A stretch of DNA of 64,000 nt, taken from Symsagittifera roscoffensis. Its lineage: Eukaryota; Xenacoelomorpha; Acoela; Convolutidae. The notes beneath the pieces are model-generated. The model saw only the letters and a list, made by a program, of their open reading frames with translations. It was not told the origin of the DNA and searched no databases. The translations under genes and the position numbers were made by a program. Positions 32,801-42,800 of the stretch are shown here, in pieces (within the stretch, counting starts at the first letter, position 1; each line of letters opens with the position of its first letter). The stretch spans positions 6,525,624 to 6,589,623 of the forward strand of contig NC_087071.1 of assembly GCF_963678635.1 (NCBI RefSeq). The letters run 5' to 3'.

Positions 32801-35800
32801 AGCTTCGAGGCAACGGAGTTCGAGGAGACGAAAACGCCAAGCAGTTTAGATATGAAACTTAAAGTGATCTCCGGTAAGAGGTTCGGCATGGCGCCGCAGG
32901 GAAAGAAGATACAGTCGATAATCTCAGTGGCTGGACACCAGGTAATAAGAAATCTGAGTGAACCATCAGAATTCACTTTAATGCATTTGGACACATATGC
33001 AGATTATCTGAGGCAGGTGGAGCCACGCACGGAGTCGAGAGCTGTGCGAGCACTACTAACGACGGGTGGCCCTCGCATGAAGAAACTTCATGGACGCTAC
33101 TTGGAGGTCTATGGGCCGTATCAAATAATGCTGAACGTGGATGGAATCAGCATTTACACCAGGACTTACATAACAACAGATGATGACCGAATGGGGCAGA
33201 TCTATTTGGGTGAAGAGGAACTCAAAGTCCGCAGGATAGGCCATGACGCCATGATGGAACAAGACGCGGTACATATTGGATATGAAGCAGATGTGACAGC
33301 ACACCTGCTTGACACCAACGGAACAAAAATCGGAGTCACAGGGCTTCTGGACACAGGCGCGGTGGTGAGTGTGATGCCGATAAAGACCTGGGAAAGAATG
33401 GGCTTCACGCGGGAAGATCTGATTCCTACGAATCTCCGACTAGCCGCTGCAAATCGAGGAGCTATCTACGTAGCCGGAAGAACACCGGTGACGGTCCTTC
33501 ACATGGGAGGACGGAACCTTTGGATGAGCTTCCTGGTGGTAGAGAATCTGGACGACGCCGACCAATTCATCTTGGGCAGAGATTTTGTCAGGAACTTTGA
33601 CGTGATGATTGACTTGAACAACGGTCTAATACGGATTAGAAACCCGGACCGAAAGTATGTGAAGAGACCAATTAATAGGATAATAACAGACGAGAATAAA
33701 GTACCAGTTTTTTTGGATAGAAAAGTAAAATTACAACCAGGACAAGCTGTGGTAGCGATTTTTAGAATGAGAAATTTAAATTCGTTAAGTGATAGTAAAC
33801 AGGTTTGCTTAGTACCGAATCAAAATAGTCAGAGTTCGGTGATTTTAGGCCGGAGCTTCTCGGTAACGCGAAACGGACTGTGTGTCAGTGTGTTGTTGAA
33901 CACACTGGACACCACGGTTTCAATCCAGCGTGGAAAGAAGCTTGGTTACGCATTGCCAATGAGGACCGATTATGAAGAGACACAAAACTTGAAGAAATAT
34001 AGTGTCAAAAACTGTCCTTATCATGCCAATAAAGATAAAATTTTAAAGAGGATTGATGAATTAGAATCTATTCATAAATTGTTTTCAATGAAATCCGAAA
34101 CGGACGACGGCTTATCAAGCTGCTCGAATTTTCCGGAACGCCCCTCGTCATACGAACTAGAATCTGACAAACCGGTTTTGCCAGAGATAGAACATTTAAA
34201 AGGGAAAATAGGTGAGGGGGATTTCGAAAAATTGCGGGACCTCCTAAATCGGAACGCTGATGTATTTTCAAAACATAAGGCGGATATCGGTTGTTGTAAT
34301 TTCGTCGAACACGAAATCGAACTAGAAGAAGGCGCCGTACCCCATAGGGAAGGCGCAAGGCGAATGACACCGCAGAAATCGGAAGCGTGCCGAGCAGAAA
34401 TAGAAATGTTGCTTGAATACGACATGATAGAACCCTCGAAATCGCCGTGGGCTTGCGGAGTAGTAATGGCGAAAAAGAAGGGGGGGCAGCTTAGATTCTG
34501 TTGCGACTTTCGCTACTTGAACGCGGTAACGATTAAAGATGCGTACCCGATACCGCGAATAGACGAGAGCCTATCTAAACTTGGTGATGCCAAGTTCTTC
34601 ACCACACTGGACTTAGGTTCTGCCTTCTGGCAGGTCCCTCTACGAAAGAAGGACAGAGAGAAAACCGGATTCGCGTGCGAATTGGGGTTGTACCAGTGGA
34701 AGAGGATGCCCTTCGGCTTGTGCAATGCAACAGCAACTTTTCAAAGGCTGATGGCTCAGGCTTTGACAGGAGTGACCAAAAAGTACGGGAATCTCTTGAT
34801 GTGCTACGTGGATGACGTAGTCATAGCGACACCGAGCCTAGAGGATCACATTGATCGGCTCGATGAGGTCTTCGGATGTATGAAAAGAGCAGGCTTGAAA
34901 TGCAAACCATCGAAATGTGAAATCCTTAGGGATTCGATCAAGTACCTGGGAAGAATGGTGGACAGGCATGGTGTGAGGCCAGATCCGGACGCAGTAGAAG
35001 CTGTGCTGACATGGAAAGCTCCTAGAACGGACACACAGCTCATGAGCTTCCTAGGGTTTGCCAATTACTACCGAGAATTCATAAAAGGATACGCGGACAA
35101 GGTGTACCCGATGCAGAAGCTGATGCGCAACAAAGGGAAAAAGTTCGAATGGAACGATGAGGCACAAGTTGCTTTCGAGAACATAAAGCGGGAACTGTGC
35201 GAAGCGCCAGTGCTGGGCATGCCTACAGAAAAGGGCATGTATGTTCTTGACACAGACGCATCGGTGGTGGCCATCTCAGGAATATTGCATCAAGAGCAAG
35301 AATGGAACGGAAGAACAGTCCTCCGTCCCATTGCATACGGCAGCAAAGTCTTGAGTGACACAGAGATGAAATATGGCGCACCAAAAGCAGAAATGTTTGC
35401 AGTAGTTACCTTCGTGGAGAAGTACCGTGCATACTTGGGGAGCGCTCCTTTCAAGTTACGCGTGGACAACAGAGCGTTATCCTGGTTGAAGACCTACTCG
35501 ATGGATCAGAGTTATATTGGTAGATGGATAGTAAGACTGGATGGCTACCATATGATAATCGAACACAGGATGCGTGATAAACATCAGAATGCTGACAGTC
35601 TCAGCAAGAAAACTGAATTCTATGAAAGATTGGAGCAGAAACAGGCCAATCAGGCGGAAGTAAAGGAGGGATTCTGGTTTCTGGACGAAGAAACTTATGA
35701 AGCGCTTCCCTTAACGAGATGGTTGGATAAGTCTGGACATCCAATTCCAGGGCATCCTGAGTTACCTGTAGAGAAAGCAGCTGAGATAAAGATCCTGTCC

Positions 35801-38800
35801 AAGGAGGATCCAGTCCCCTTAGATTTGTTGCTGCGCTCGAACCTGGTTCAGCAAGAACTCTCTCGCATGAATATAAACAGCCTCTCATTATTGGATAAAA
35901 CGGTGCAAGTCACACCACAAGTAATGCGGATGCTGGGTGGATTGTTAGAAAGAGAAGTGACCAGAGATAACCCCGAGTGGACAGCAGCAGTGGCATCGCT
36001 GACAATCAGTGAGAAGGTGAAGATCGTGCCGTCCAGACGACAACACGAAGAGAACGAGAGGGATTGTAGGACAATAGTTCAGCAACTAGTATCCTCAATA
36101 CCCCAAGAGATTTTAACCAGTACTTCTTACGGACAGAAAGGACAGGAGAGCGGCAGGCAAAAGAAAACTGTCACTTTTGTAGACCGGGATAAAGACGGTG
36201 AAGTTGTAGAACAAAATCTGCTGCAAGACTATTTGTCCGGGGAGAAGGATGAGGAGAAAAACCAGCGATCACAAGATCAACACCCGGGACAAGGAAATTT
36301 GTCCGGGGAGTCCGAGATAGACGAGAAAATTCCTGAGGAGAAACAGGACCTAGAGAACAAAGTTTTGTCCGGGGAGTTCAGATGGATGCGAAGGAAATAC
36401 GGACATGATCTGGAGGAGCGTGCAGTCTCCAGCACAACACCTTCGACGGAGGATAATGATTCCCGAAACTCAGGAATGGATACCTATTCCGACAGGAATT
36501 CCACTTCGGGATCCGAACTGTCAGAACTGGCAATACACACGCTACTAGTGGAAACTCGGGCGAGAGACCTGGACAGAGAGGTGTACCAGGATCCTGACAG
36601 TGATCGCTACCTAATACCAAGCGAAAGAGTCTTTGACAACGCAGCGGATGACTTAGAAACGATAGCGGTATCGAAACGTTCGATAAGCCTGTTGCCACAG
36701 AAAGAGGTAGTCAGGACTGATCTTCAGCCGTTTCAGCAAGAAACACAACCGTTGGCGAAGATTTGGTGCGTTAAGATGGAAGAAGACACACATCAGCCCA
36801 ACGAGCTGAACAGTCAGATGAGAGTCATGAAGACGTACTTGAAGGCGAGATACAGACTCTCGGACCTTCTAAGGGCGCAGAGAAATGATCGCATGACAAG
36901 CAACCTAAAAAGGTGGATAGAAAACGGTGCACCTGACAAAGGTGACCTGGAAGAAGACAGCTATAGGATCCTGAGACAATACTTCATGCAGAAGGAGGGG
37001 AGGTTATATCTGAACAAGGACGGGATCGTGGCTTGCAGGAGAAGAGAAGAAGACAAGGTCTTATACAAATATAACGCGATAGTGTTGCCGCAACTCTATC
37101 AGACAGAACTATTATTCAGGTCGCATGATCAGATGGGCCATCAAGGGATCGACAAAGTGTATCAGAGGATTCTGAAGCGATTTGAGTGGCCTGGGGCGAA
37201 AAAGGCATGCGAGAAATGGGTGACAGCATGTCTGTCATGCCAACAGGTCAAGGATCCTAGGAAGTTGCGATTTCCTTTACAATCAATTGAGTCGTCTGAA
37301 TTCAACGAGGTGGTGCAGATAGATCACCAGAAGATATGCATGACAGACAGCGGTTACAACCAAGTCTTGGTCATGATAGATCACTTCACGAAGTATGCAG
37401 AGGCCGTGCCCTGCATAACTGCCTCGGCGGAAGAGACATGCGACCACCTGATCAATACGTGGATAGCAAGACACGGATGTCCAATGACGTTTCAATCGGA
37501 CAATGGAACGGCTTTCGTAGGCGAGCTTACGAAAGAGCTTATGAGACGGTCACAAGTCGCTCAGGCTCACTCCACGACATACCACCCTCAGACGAATGGC
37601 TTAGTGGAAAGACAGAATAGGACGTTAGTGTCGATGCTGAGGGTATATTGTTCCAGGTACATGACCGATTGGGACAGATACCTTCCACAGGTGATGGGAG
37701 CTTATAATAGCACGCAACACTCCACCACTGGGGTCAGTCCACACATGATGCTGACGGGACACGAGAAGTCTTTACCCTTGACATTCTTCTACCCAGAATA
37801 TGAGGGGAAGAAAACATCTCCACAGGTTTACGTGAGGGATGTGATCAGACGTCAACAGGAGTTGAACGATCTGTGTAGACGAAATACTCAGCAAGCACAG
37901 GCAAGGGAGAGGAAAAGATTCGACAAGAAAGCAGCTGGTGCAAAGGCTTACTCGGTGGGAGACTACGTATGGGTATTTCAGAACGTTATACCACCGAAAG
38001 GAACAAAGAAGCTTCTAAAAAAGTGGAGGGGACCCTTCATGATTACAGAGGTGCACCAAGAGGGACGTTTTTATAGACTGAGTACTGGCCGAGCCGCCCA
38101 CTACGAGAACATCAAGCCACACAATCCATCGACAGAAGACTGGTGTATACCTGCAGACATGGAAGAAGGGGATTATCTAATGATGGATCCTGCTTGTGAG
38201 GTCAATGAAAAAGGCACCAGGGAGAAGAACGATGGAAACGAAATCGTAGAGGAAGGTACGGATATACCGCTGGACCTGGATCCAAACGAAAAGATCGAGG
38301 CGGATGATGAAACCTTACCCTACGCAGAAGAGGATTGGCAAGATCCCGAACAAACAGAGGTTCCCAAGAACTTGGAAGCAGACCTTCCGTTCACGATGCA
38401 GACTCGACAAGGCGACGGGAAAAGACCTAGAAAGAAATACAACCGTTACGGTGACGACTATGTAGTAGACAAGATAGATCTGAAAAAGATAGTGGAAGAA
38501 ATGGTAGGTCTAGAGAGCATAACAGTCTCACAAGACATTGACATAGTGGATGATCACGACCAGGAATGGATCGAGGACAGATCGAAACCCGAAGTGGATT
38601 TCGATGAGGAGCAATCGGAGTCCAACAGAGATGATCTCACAAATCTGCGAGTCTTGGAGTGGCTGAACGAAATGACATCAGATCCTAAAGAGACCAGCGT
38701 CACGATTCAAGATGTGGATCGTGAAAGCGCGAAATACATTAAGACAGAGCGAGATGATCCTTCTTGGGCTGCCCAGGAAGGAAAACTCCTCATTCCAGCT

Positions 38801-39478
38801 TCTAACCTCGACTTAATATCCGGTATGCGATCGACGGGGACGCCGATGGATATTTTTGTCCGGGGAGTGGGGGTAGGACTTACCCACACTGAAAACTTTA
38901 TCATAAAAAAATTGAGAATAGCAAGAGAGACAGGAGACTTAGAAGCAGAAACAGGCGAAGAACCTAAGAAACCTGACATAGGCAGGGTAGTTGAGTCATA
39001 TTTTAACTTACCAAATGAATATTCGAGTAACATAGTACTAAGAGATAGTGATTTCATACTCACAAACAGAACATGTGCGATAGCGATCACCGCAGACATG
39101 AGTTTTAGGACAGCGCTAGCGGCAGATTTTAAGAGAGAATACAAAAACGTGGAATTCCTTTGGAAGCAAAGACCAGGGATAGGGGGCGTAGCAGCCTTAC
39201 CCCCGGCGGTGTCGCAGATACCGGGAAAGTACTTATGCTTCTTGGTAACGAGGGCGACAGAGAAGCAGCACGTGGACCCGGAAAATCTAGTCTTGTCTTT
39301 GACGAGGCTGAGGGACTTCCTTGTGGAAATGGACGTGAAGGAACTTTCGCTTCCAGTGTACGATCCAAATAGAGGAAGACTGCATCCTCGGGAATTGTAC
39401 GCGCTCGTACACGTGATATTCTCTGATACGAACATACAAGTGTATCTACATAAGAAATATTACTTAAGTATAGGCTGA
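29873..39478 (+). CDS. gag-pol: Gag-Pol polyprotein of element B, 3,201 aa, one uninterrupted frame
   Basis: Gag, residues about 1-1,000: acidic Ser/Thr-rich N-terminus, coiled coil at about 315-410, a conserved capsid-like helical part at about 560-760, and CX2CX4HX4C knuckles at 801 and 853. The protease signature DTGA is at 1,160. Reverse transcriptase covers about 1,500-1,780, with MPFGLCNA near 1,612 and YVDD at 1,645-1,648. RNase H starts near 1,789. Integrase has its HHCC finger from about 2,417 and DDE residues near 2,483, 2,542 and 2,579 (QID, SDNG, ERQN), then a GPF-type module near 2,720. Domain order is Ty3/Gypsy. Gag and Pol are in one frame with no stop or shift, so Gag excess must come from processing or other means. 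Residues about 2,760-3,201 are a C-terminal extension of unknown function also found in A and C. The ATG at 29,873 is the first in frame and matches A. Confidence 0.92.
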   Translation: MSLDKSRIPKRGNSSRKFIPEKQRKTMTDPFVDWIKRSRSNKRGTVSGRMVETRSQKTSEERGELLEVEVNTDHTMNDNQEVNELEGRGRRLASESTPVEQGHDFATSTGTLDREEMSELSDISTEVATTRRSPTDNTMMAGGTGKQTTSSSFSERMKNTFGNIFPFSMRGGAGNDGESQEKEDEEEQGDYGSQVSLNSSVQESEAHVGRETGTTDKIGVVTTISKEANTPGQSKDFTIRASSEPEPGENRTRGLGNALSDPETNNEKTSRQRFKARISTSTKLPGTDRVTPPLVTPLVDNGAALEEALNNIVDSLGEQNEQMSIRMSELERAVHIERERLPEEINRNRQEVDRSEKRLKERTDEHMTRNLSRMTREAEQRELRLRADMEKLRIQQEQSLGTLDTKIDAMMERRTQAIMDRLDGLLSSKSGPKEGEPNSAGPSREPKVNFNEHQKRKTNGSTRGRGSSSGYATRDNGAWGPNNRASSTGNRRTSNERPTQGAQATGRSDSGNKGHTSPRRRHVGQAGSAHDDSDCRDAPQTEPSTRYGDTQAGHSRDATAMATAFEPLNRSLETFLTRLSKTNERSEKSRRVFKKPRCYKDESDGCIDTWIEVMKLHFEKEDLSERQECSALTSNLEGTALNCVMAKKQYQRNTAEKIFEILLNRFGSGVQGHQAMMRFEKRRQREDETIDKFLDDLEMLRRRSQPDESNRRMNLAVASKFIDGVKNDELRTMLATHYTPLSTNAPTPEELRLKSKEYLLLKPPSRSGYYKNNYGNFNNGPANQGNNWYKPRDDMDKRRSCANCSSTDHHVSACPAYKQGMKAIGFSLEDEDASELEHEDFMRGVIAKFGPRCFFCNLEGHFKSDCPQFWDAAADIKHPRHEEALSGVKASKARLLNEAEARRKDKPQELAAKKMQAVTEEAREPEPATAAEDFKIDYKAAAKDALNRVQQELVTKEIEQKVKLELENEKLQEQLNSFEATEFEETKTPSSLDMKLKVISGKRFGMAPQGKKIQSIISVAGHQVIRNLSEPSEFTLMHLDTYADYLRQVEPRTESRAVRALLTTGGPRMKKLHGRYLEVYGPYQIMLNVDGISIYTRTYITTDDDRMGQIYLGEEELKVRRIGHDAMMEQDAVHIGYEADVTAHLLDTNGTKIGVTGLLDTGAVVSVMPIKTWERMGFTREDLIPTNLRLAAANRGAIYVAGRTPVTVLHMGGRNLWMSFLVVENLDDADQFILGRDFVRNFDVMIDLNNGLIRIRNPDRKYVKRPINRIITDENKVPVFLDRKVKLQPGQAVVAIFRMRNLNSLSDSKQVCLVPNQNSQSSVILGRSFSVTRNGLCVSVLLNTLDTTVSIQRGKKLGYALPMRTDYEETQNLKKYSVKNCPYHANKDKILKRIDELESIHKLFSMKSETDDGLSSCSNFPERPSSYELESDKPVLPEIEHLKGKIGEGDFEKLRDLLNRNADVFSKHKADIGCCNFVEHEIELEEGAVPHREGARRMTPQKSEACRAEIEMLLEYDMIEPSKSPWACGVVMAKKKGGQLRFCCDFRYLNAVTIKDAYPIPRIDESLSKLGDAKFFTTLDLGSAFWQVPLRKKDREKTGFACELGLYQWKRMPFGLCNATATFQRLMAQALTGVTKKYGNLLMCYVDDVVIATPSLEDHIDRLDEVFGCMKRAGLKCKPSKCEILRDSIKYLGRMVDRHGVRPDPDAVEAVLTWKAPRTDTQLMSFLGFANYYREFIKGYADKVYPMQKLMRNKGKKFEWNDEAQVAFENIKRELCEAPVLGMPTEKGMYVLDTDASVVAISGILHQEQEWNGRTVLRPIAYGSKVLSDTEMKYGAPKAEMFAVVTFVEKYRAYLGSAPFKLRVDNRALSWLKTYSMDQSYIGRWIVRLDGYHMIIEHRMRDKHQNADSLSKKTEFYERLEQKQANQAEVKEGFWFLDEETYEALPLTRWLDKSGHPIPGHPELPVEKAAEIKILSKEDPVPLDLLLRSNLVQQELSRMNINSLSLLDKTVQVTPQVMRMLGGLLEREVTRDNPEWTAAVASLTISEKVKIVPSRRQHEENERDCRTIVQQLVSSIPQEILTSTSYGQKGQESGRQKKTVTFVDRDKDGEVVEQNLLQDYLSGEKDEEKNQRSQDQHPGQGNLSGESEIDEKIPEEKQDLENKVLSGEFRWMRRKYGHDLEERAVSSTTPSTEDNDSRNSGMDTYSDRNSTSGSELSELAIHTLLVETRARDLDREVYQDPDSDRYLIPSERVFDNAADDLETIAVSKRSISLLPQKEVVRTDLQPFQQETQPLAKIWCVKMEEDTHQPNELNSQMRVMKTYLKARYRLSDLLRAQRNDRMTSNLKRWIENGAPDKGDLEEDSYRILRQYFMQKEGRLYLNKDGIVACRRREEDKVLYKYNAIVLPQLYQTELLFRSHDQMGHQGIDKVYQRILKRFEWPGAKKACEKWVTACLSCQQVKDPRKLRFPLQSIESSEFNEVVQIDHQKICMTDSGYNQVLVMIDHFTKYAEAVPCITASAEETCDHLINTWIARHGCPMTFQSDNGTAFVGELTKELMRRSQVAQAHSTTYHPQTNGLVERQNRTLVSMLRVYCSRYMTDWDRYLPQVMGAYNSTQHSTTGVSPHMMLTGHEKSLPLTFFYPEYEGKKTSPQVYVRDVIRRQQELNDLCRRNTQQAQARERKRFDKKAAGAKAYSVGDYVWVFQNVIPPKGTKKLLKKWRGPFMITEVHQEGRFYRLSTGRAAHYENIKPHNPSTEDWCIPADMEEGDYLMMDPACEVNEKGTREKNDGNEIVEEGTDIPLDLDPNEKIEADDETLPYAEEDWQDPEQTEVPKNLEADLPFTMQTRQGDGKRPRKKYNRYGDDYVVDKIDLKKIVEEMVGLESITVSQDIDIVDDHDQEWIEDRSKPEVDFDEEQSESNRDDLTNLRVLEWLNEMTSDPKETSVTIQDVDRESAKYIKTERDDPSWAAQEGKLLIPASNLDLISGMRSTGTPMDIFVRGVGVGLTHTENFIIKKLRIARETGDLEAETGEEPKKPDIGRVVESYFNLPNEYSSNIVLRDSDFILTNRTCAIAITADMSFRTALAADFKREYKNVEFLWKQRPGIGGVAALPPAVSQIPGKYLCFLVTRATEKQHVDPENLVLSLTRLRDFLVEMDVKELSLPVYDPNRGRLHPRELYALVHVIFSDTNIQVYLHKKYYLSIG
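36233..36376 (+). repeat. Three TTGTCCGGGGAG motifs at 66-nt spacing inside gag-pol
   Basis: They start at 36,233, 36,299 and 36,365 and encode LSGE every 22 residues in an acidic linker between RNase H and integrase. The 12-mer is exact in all three although the rest of the 66-nt units differ, and codon choice is constant. The same word precedes the 3' LTR (44,686-44,697, first base C instead of T) and lies in the 38,844-38,880 block. Confidence 0.85.
38844..38880 (+). promoter_or_regulatory. Ultra-conserved purine-rich block in the gag-pol 3' part, candidate internal polypurine tract
   Basis: Contains TTGTCCGGGGAG followed by TGGGGGTAGGA. All 37 nt are identical to 53,943-53,979 of element C, although the surrounding protein is only moderately conserved and C is old and full of stops. 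A (7,640-7,675) differs at a few bases. Because TGTCCGGGGAG also sits 2 nt before the 3' LTR, the block may prime plus-strand DNA synthesis. This is inference. Confidence 0.5.
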
Positions 39479-39803
39479 GTGATGTGGGAGAGGGTGTTAG
39501 GCCAAAGACCAAGTTGCATGTAATATGTGATATGTGTGTTATGTTATGTTATGTTATGTTATGTGTTGAGCTATTAAGGTCATGGGTAAGTAGGGGTTAG
39601 TGACCATGAACAAGTTTTAAATGACGATTTTGGGAATAGATCCAAAGTTTGGACTGTCCAATCTTAGGTCGTATTCCAAAATTTTAGAAACCAATTGATT
39701 TTCATAAATTTTAGGATAAATATCTTTTTACCTGAACTGTTTTTAAGCAAATTTAGTTTTAACGATATATGTTAAGGTGAAACTGACCAGTGTGAAAAAG
39801 GAG
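39479..39803 (+). other. Element B spacer between gag-pol and ORF5, with deletion junction
   Basis: An ATGTT microsatellite (39,538-39,562) is followed by an AT-rich tract homologous to the gag-pol/ORF2 spacer of A. At 39,773-39,782 sequence jumps from that tract to the 5' part of ORF5, removing the candidate splice acceptor, ORFs 2-4 and the first 20-odd codons of ORF5. No GT/AG pair marks the join, so it is not a spliced copy. Confidence 0.75.
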
Positions 39804-42800
39804 ATGAAAGTGGGAGGAATATTGCATACGAGAACCTTCCTAGCACCCTTTGGCTGCGAAGAAATCAAAGTGGTCCATGGAGAAGAGGAAGATAAATCGG
39901 CCGGTACATTGCTCATACCGAGATTCCAGGAAGAAGCCGACAATGACGAACAAGGACCATCGAGCTCGAACAAGGATAAGTCAGAAGGAGATGACGGACA
40001 GGGTGGAAGCCGTCAGACTGAAGAACCCATGCAACAAGATCAAGCTGGTGGGGAAGACGACAGGGCATCGACAGGAGGAACATCCAGCCTGGATTTTAAC
40101 ATCTTCAGTGATCTTGAAAACAATGCGGATACGTTGGAAACGACTGAGCCAGCGGACGAAGGCACCTCGACACTGGAGCCTCCGTCAGCCTTTATGGAAA
40201 TGAAACGGAATTTGCTGGAGAGCTGCTCTCCTGGCAATTCAAGAAACAAAGATCAGAGAATTCTCATGGAATCACCTCGGAGGAGAAGAATAGAGGCCTC
40301 AGCCAGAGTACCTTTCTTGGGAACGCTGCCCGAAGAAGAATGGGAAGTACATCACCGAGACCACGAGAGTAGGACGGGATGTAAGCTGGATAGAGTGGCG
40401 TTCATGGAAGAAGTCTGGACTGTGATTCAGAGCTATGGGACCCAGTCCATTCTCAAAACAGGTCTCAATCAGCCCTTAATGAGGGAAGTACTTGACAAAC
40501 TCGATGAGTGTGAAGGGAGACTGAGTGAGTTATTGATCGACTCAGCCACTGATGAGAGTGAAGCGAATTCTCTCATCAAGATGACACCGCAGGACAATGA
40601 AGGAGAGGTGGTGTATCTGTCAAGAACCAGGAGAGGGACGATACGATCGAAAATGGTGATTGATAAAATCAACGCGATGAAAATGAAGTTAGGTAGCGGA
40701 GTGATACCGAGGAGGATTGGAAAGACGAAGGTGGATTCGGAAATATCAGTGAAAGCTGGCAACTCAGCGAAAAGAAAACGAGTCGAGGAAGTCATGGATT
40801 TGGGGCAAGGTGATTATCAATTGTCTGGCACAGATAGAATATTAACTGATATAGCGATGGTGCCACCCATTCTCATGGCGGGGATAAAGTCAACCGGTTA
40901 TAAATCCAAAAGGAGTGACCGCACTCTGACTGGAGCGACTTTAGAATTGGAAATACTCAGTCAATGTGGAGAGAGTAAAATGAGGGACTTCAAGCCATCT
41001 CCCATGAATCATGGAAAGGGAAGTGTTGCAGGACAACTAACACCAGTGGAATACAACAGACTAACAGTGTCTGAGACAGTGTCAATAGATGCACCCACCG
41101 GTGGATACATGGAGATGTTGGAATACCGAAACTCGGCTAGAGGGCATGTAATGGCCCTGGAAGAAGAAAAAGCCATGGAGGGTTATCTGGAAACAATGTT
41201 GCAAGGCACCACTCTCAAGCAGAAGGCGTACGGAACTTTGGCGTCGTCTGACGTACAGGCGGAGACGATCGAGCAGTTGGTGAGCCTTCCATGGAAAGCA
41301 GTAGTATTGAGGTACTTCGAAGAAGAAATGAGGACTACGCCGAGAATACATGCTCTCGTGGCAGTACCTTACGTAAGGACAGAGCTACAACTCAGGTTCG
41401 CCTGGTGCATGATGGGACTGACTCGCGAAGAATACGACTCAGAAGAAAGAAAGAGGTCAAAAGAGGAAAAGGTGTTCCTTGTGACGAATCTGAGGGATCT
41501 GATAGTCCAGGAAGGAGCAGCAGTAGCATGTGCGAAGCGGAGAGATGCTCTCTGTTTCATTCGATTCCTGATAGAGCAGATTTCAGTACCTGCACTGAAC
41601 AGTTGTGTTAAAATGTTGAGGGAAGGTGATGAACGAACGAAAGCCTTGTTCTTGCTGGCATTGCTGGACATGCAGCAAAGTAAACCGATGAGGGTGAACA
41701 TGAAAGAACCTGAAGAACTGGAACCCATGAAAAAGATAGATGAGATCAGGAGGTTCTCAAACAAGGAGGTGAGACTCACTAAAGAATCTATGGGAGCATT
41801 GCCGAAGTCCAGTGAATACTGTGGACCGATCAAGAAGAAGTCATATAGCTACGTATCTGGGATCATAGGGATAGCGTACAATCCTTTCCTGAGTGAAGAC
41901 ATACGTGATTGCTTCTTTGATTATGAGCAGGCGGTGTTACTAAGATTCTGGACGTCCAGAATTGTAACGATCAAGAGCGTCAACAATCCACAGGCCAAAT
42001 TGGGACTGGTCTTGGAAGAAGAGGTGACTGCACCTTCAGTACCAAAATCCGACAAGAGAGTGGAATTCGGGTTGGGATTCTCAGATGAATTACTGAGAAC
42101 GAGCTTGATGGTAGTGTGGGAATTGATGAAGCCATCATGGTGTCCTAGTCCCAACGCTGACTCAATATTACGGGCGACACAAGACATACAGAGGGAACTG
42201 AATGCGGACTGTAACCTGCGTGACCTCAACATCATATATAATGTGATGATAACAGCCTCTAAGAGCGACGGAGAAGATAAAGTGGAGTTGCCTGGCTGGG
42301 GACCAGAAGACTGGGTCAAACCTGGTAGCTGTCTGGCGGAAGTCTGTGGACTAGAGGGTCACGTTTGTGGAAGTCTAGACTGTGTGAAAACCCTGGAGAA
42401 ACAACACAAGCAGTTGACAGTATTGTTTGGAAATGTAGTGATGAAAGCAAGAACGGAAACGGAACTGATAGCAGATTGCCATGGAGGAACCGATGTGAAT
42501 CTAGTGACAGCACTAGGATTCTACAGCATGTTTGGTTCTTTAGAGTCACTATTGAATCTAGAACAGAAACATGAGATGGTCACAGCCATCAGCGTAGAAG
42601 TATTCCCAGGAGTTCTGCAGACTGAGCAGAAGTATATAGGAAAATGGAGGGAAGCAATCGAAACAGAGATGAACATCAGATACAGCGAAACTTATTGTAG
42701 ACCATCAGGAGCACGATATTTGGTGGGCTCAACGTTGGCTCCAATGTGCAAGAGCAAGTATCCTGTACATTTCGTAGCTGTGGACGTGAAGAGTACAAGA

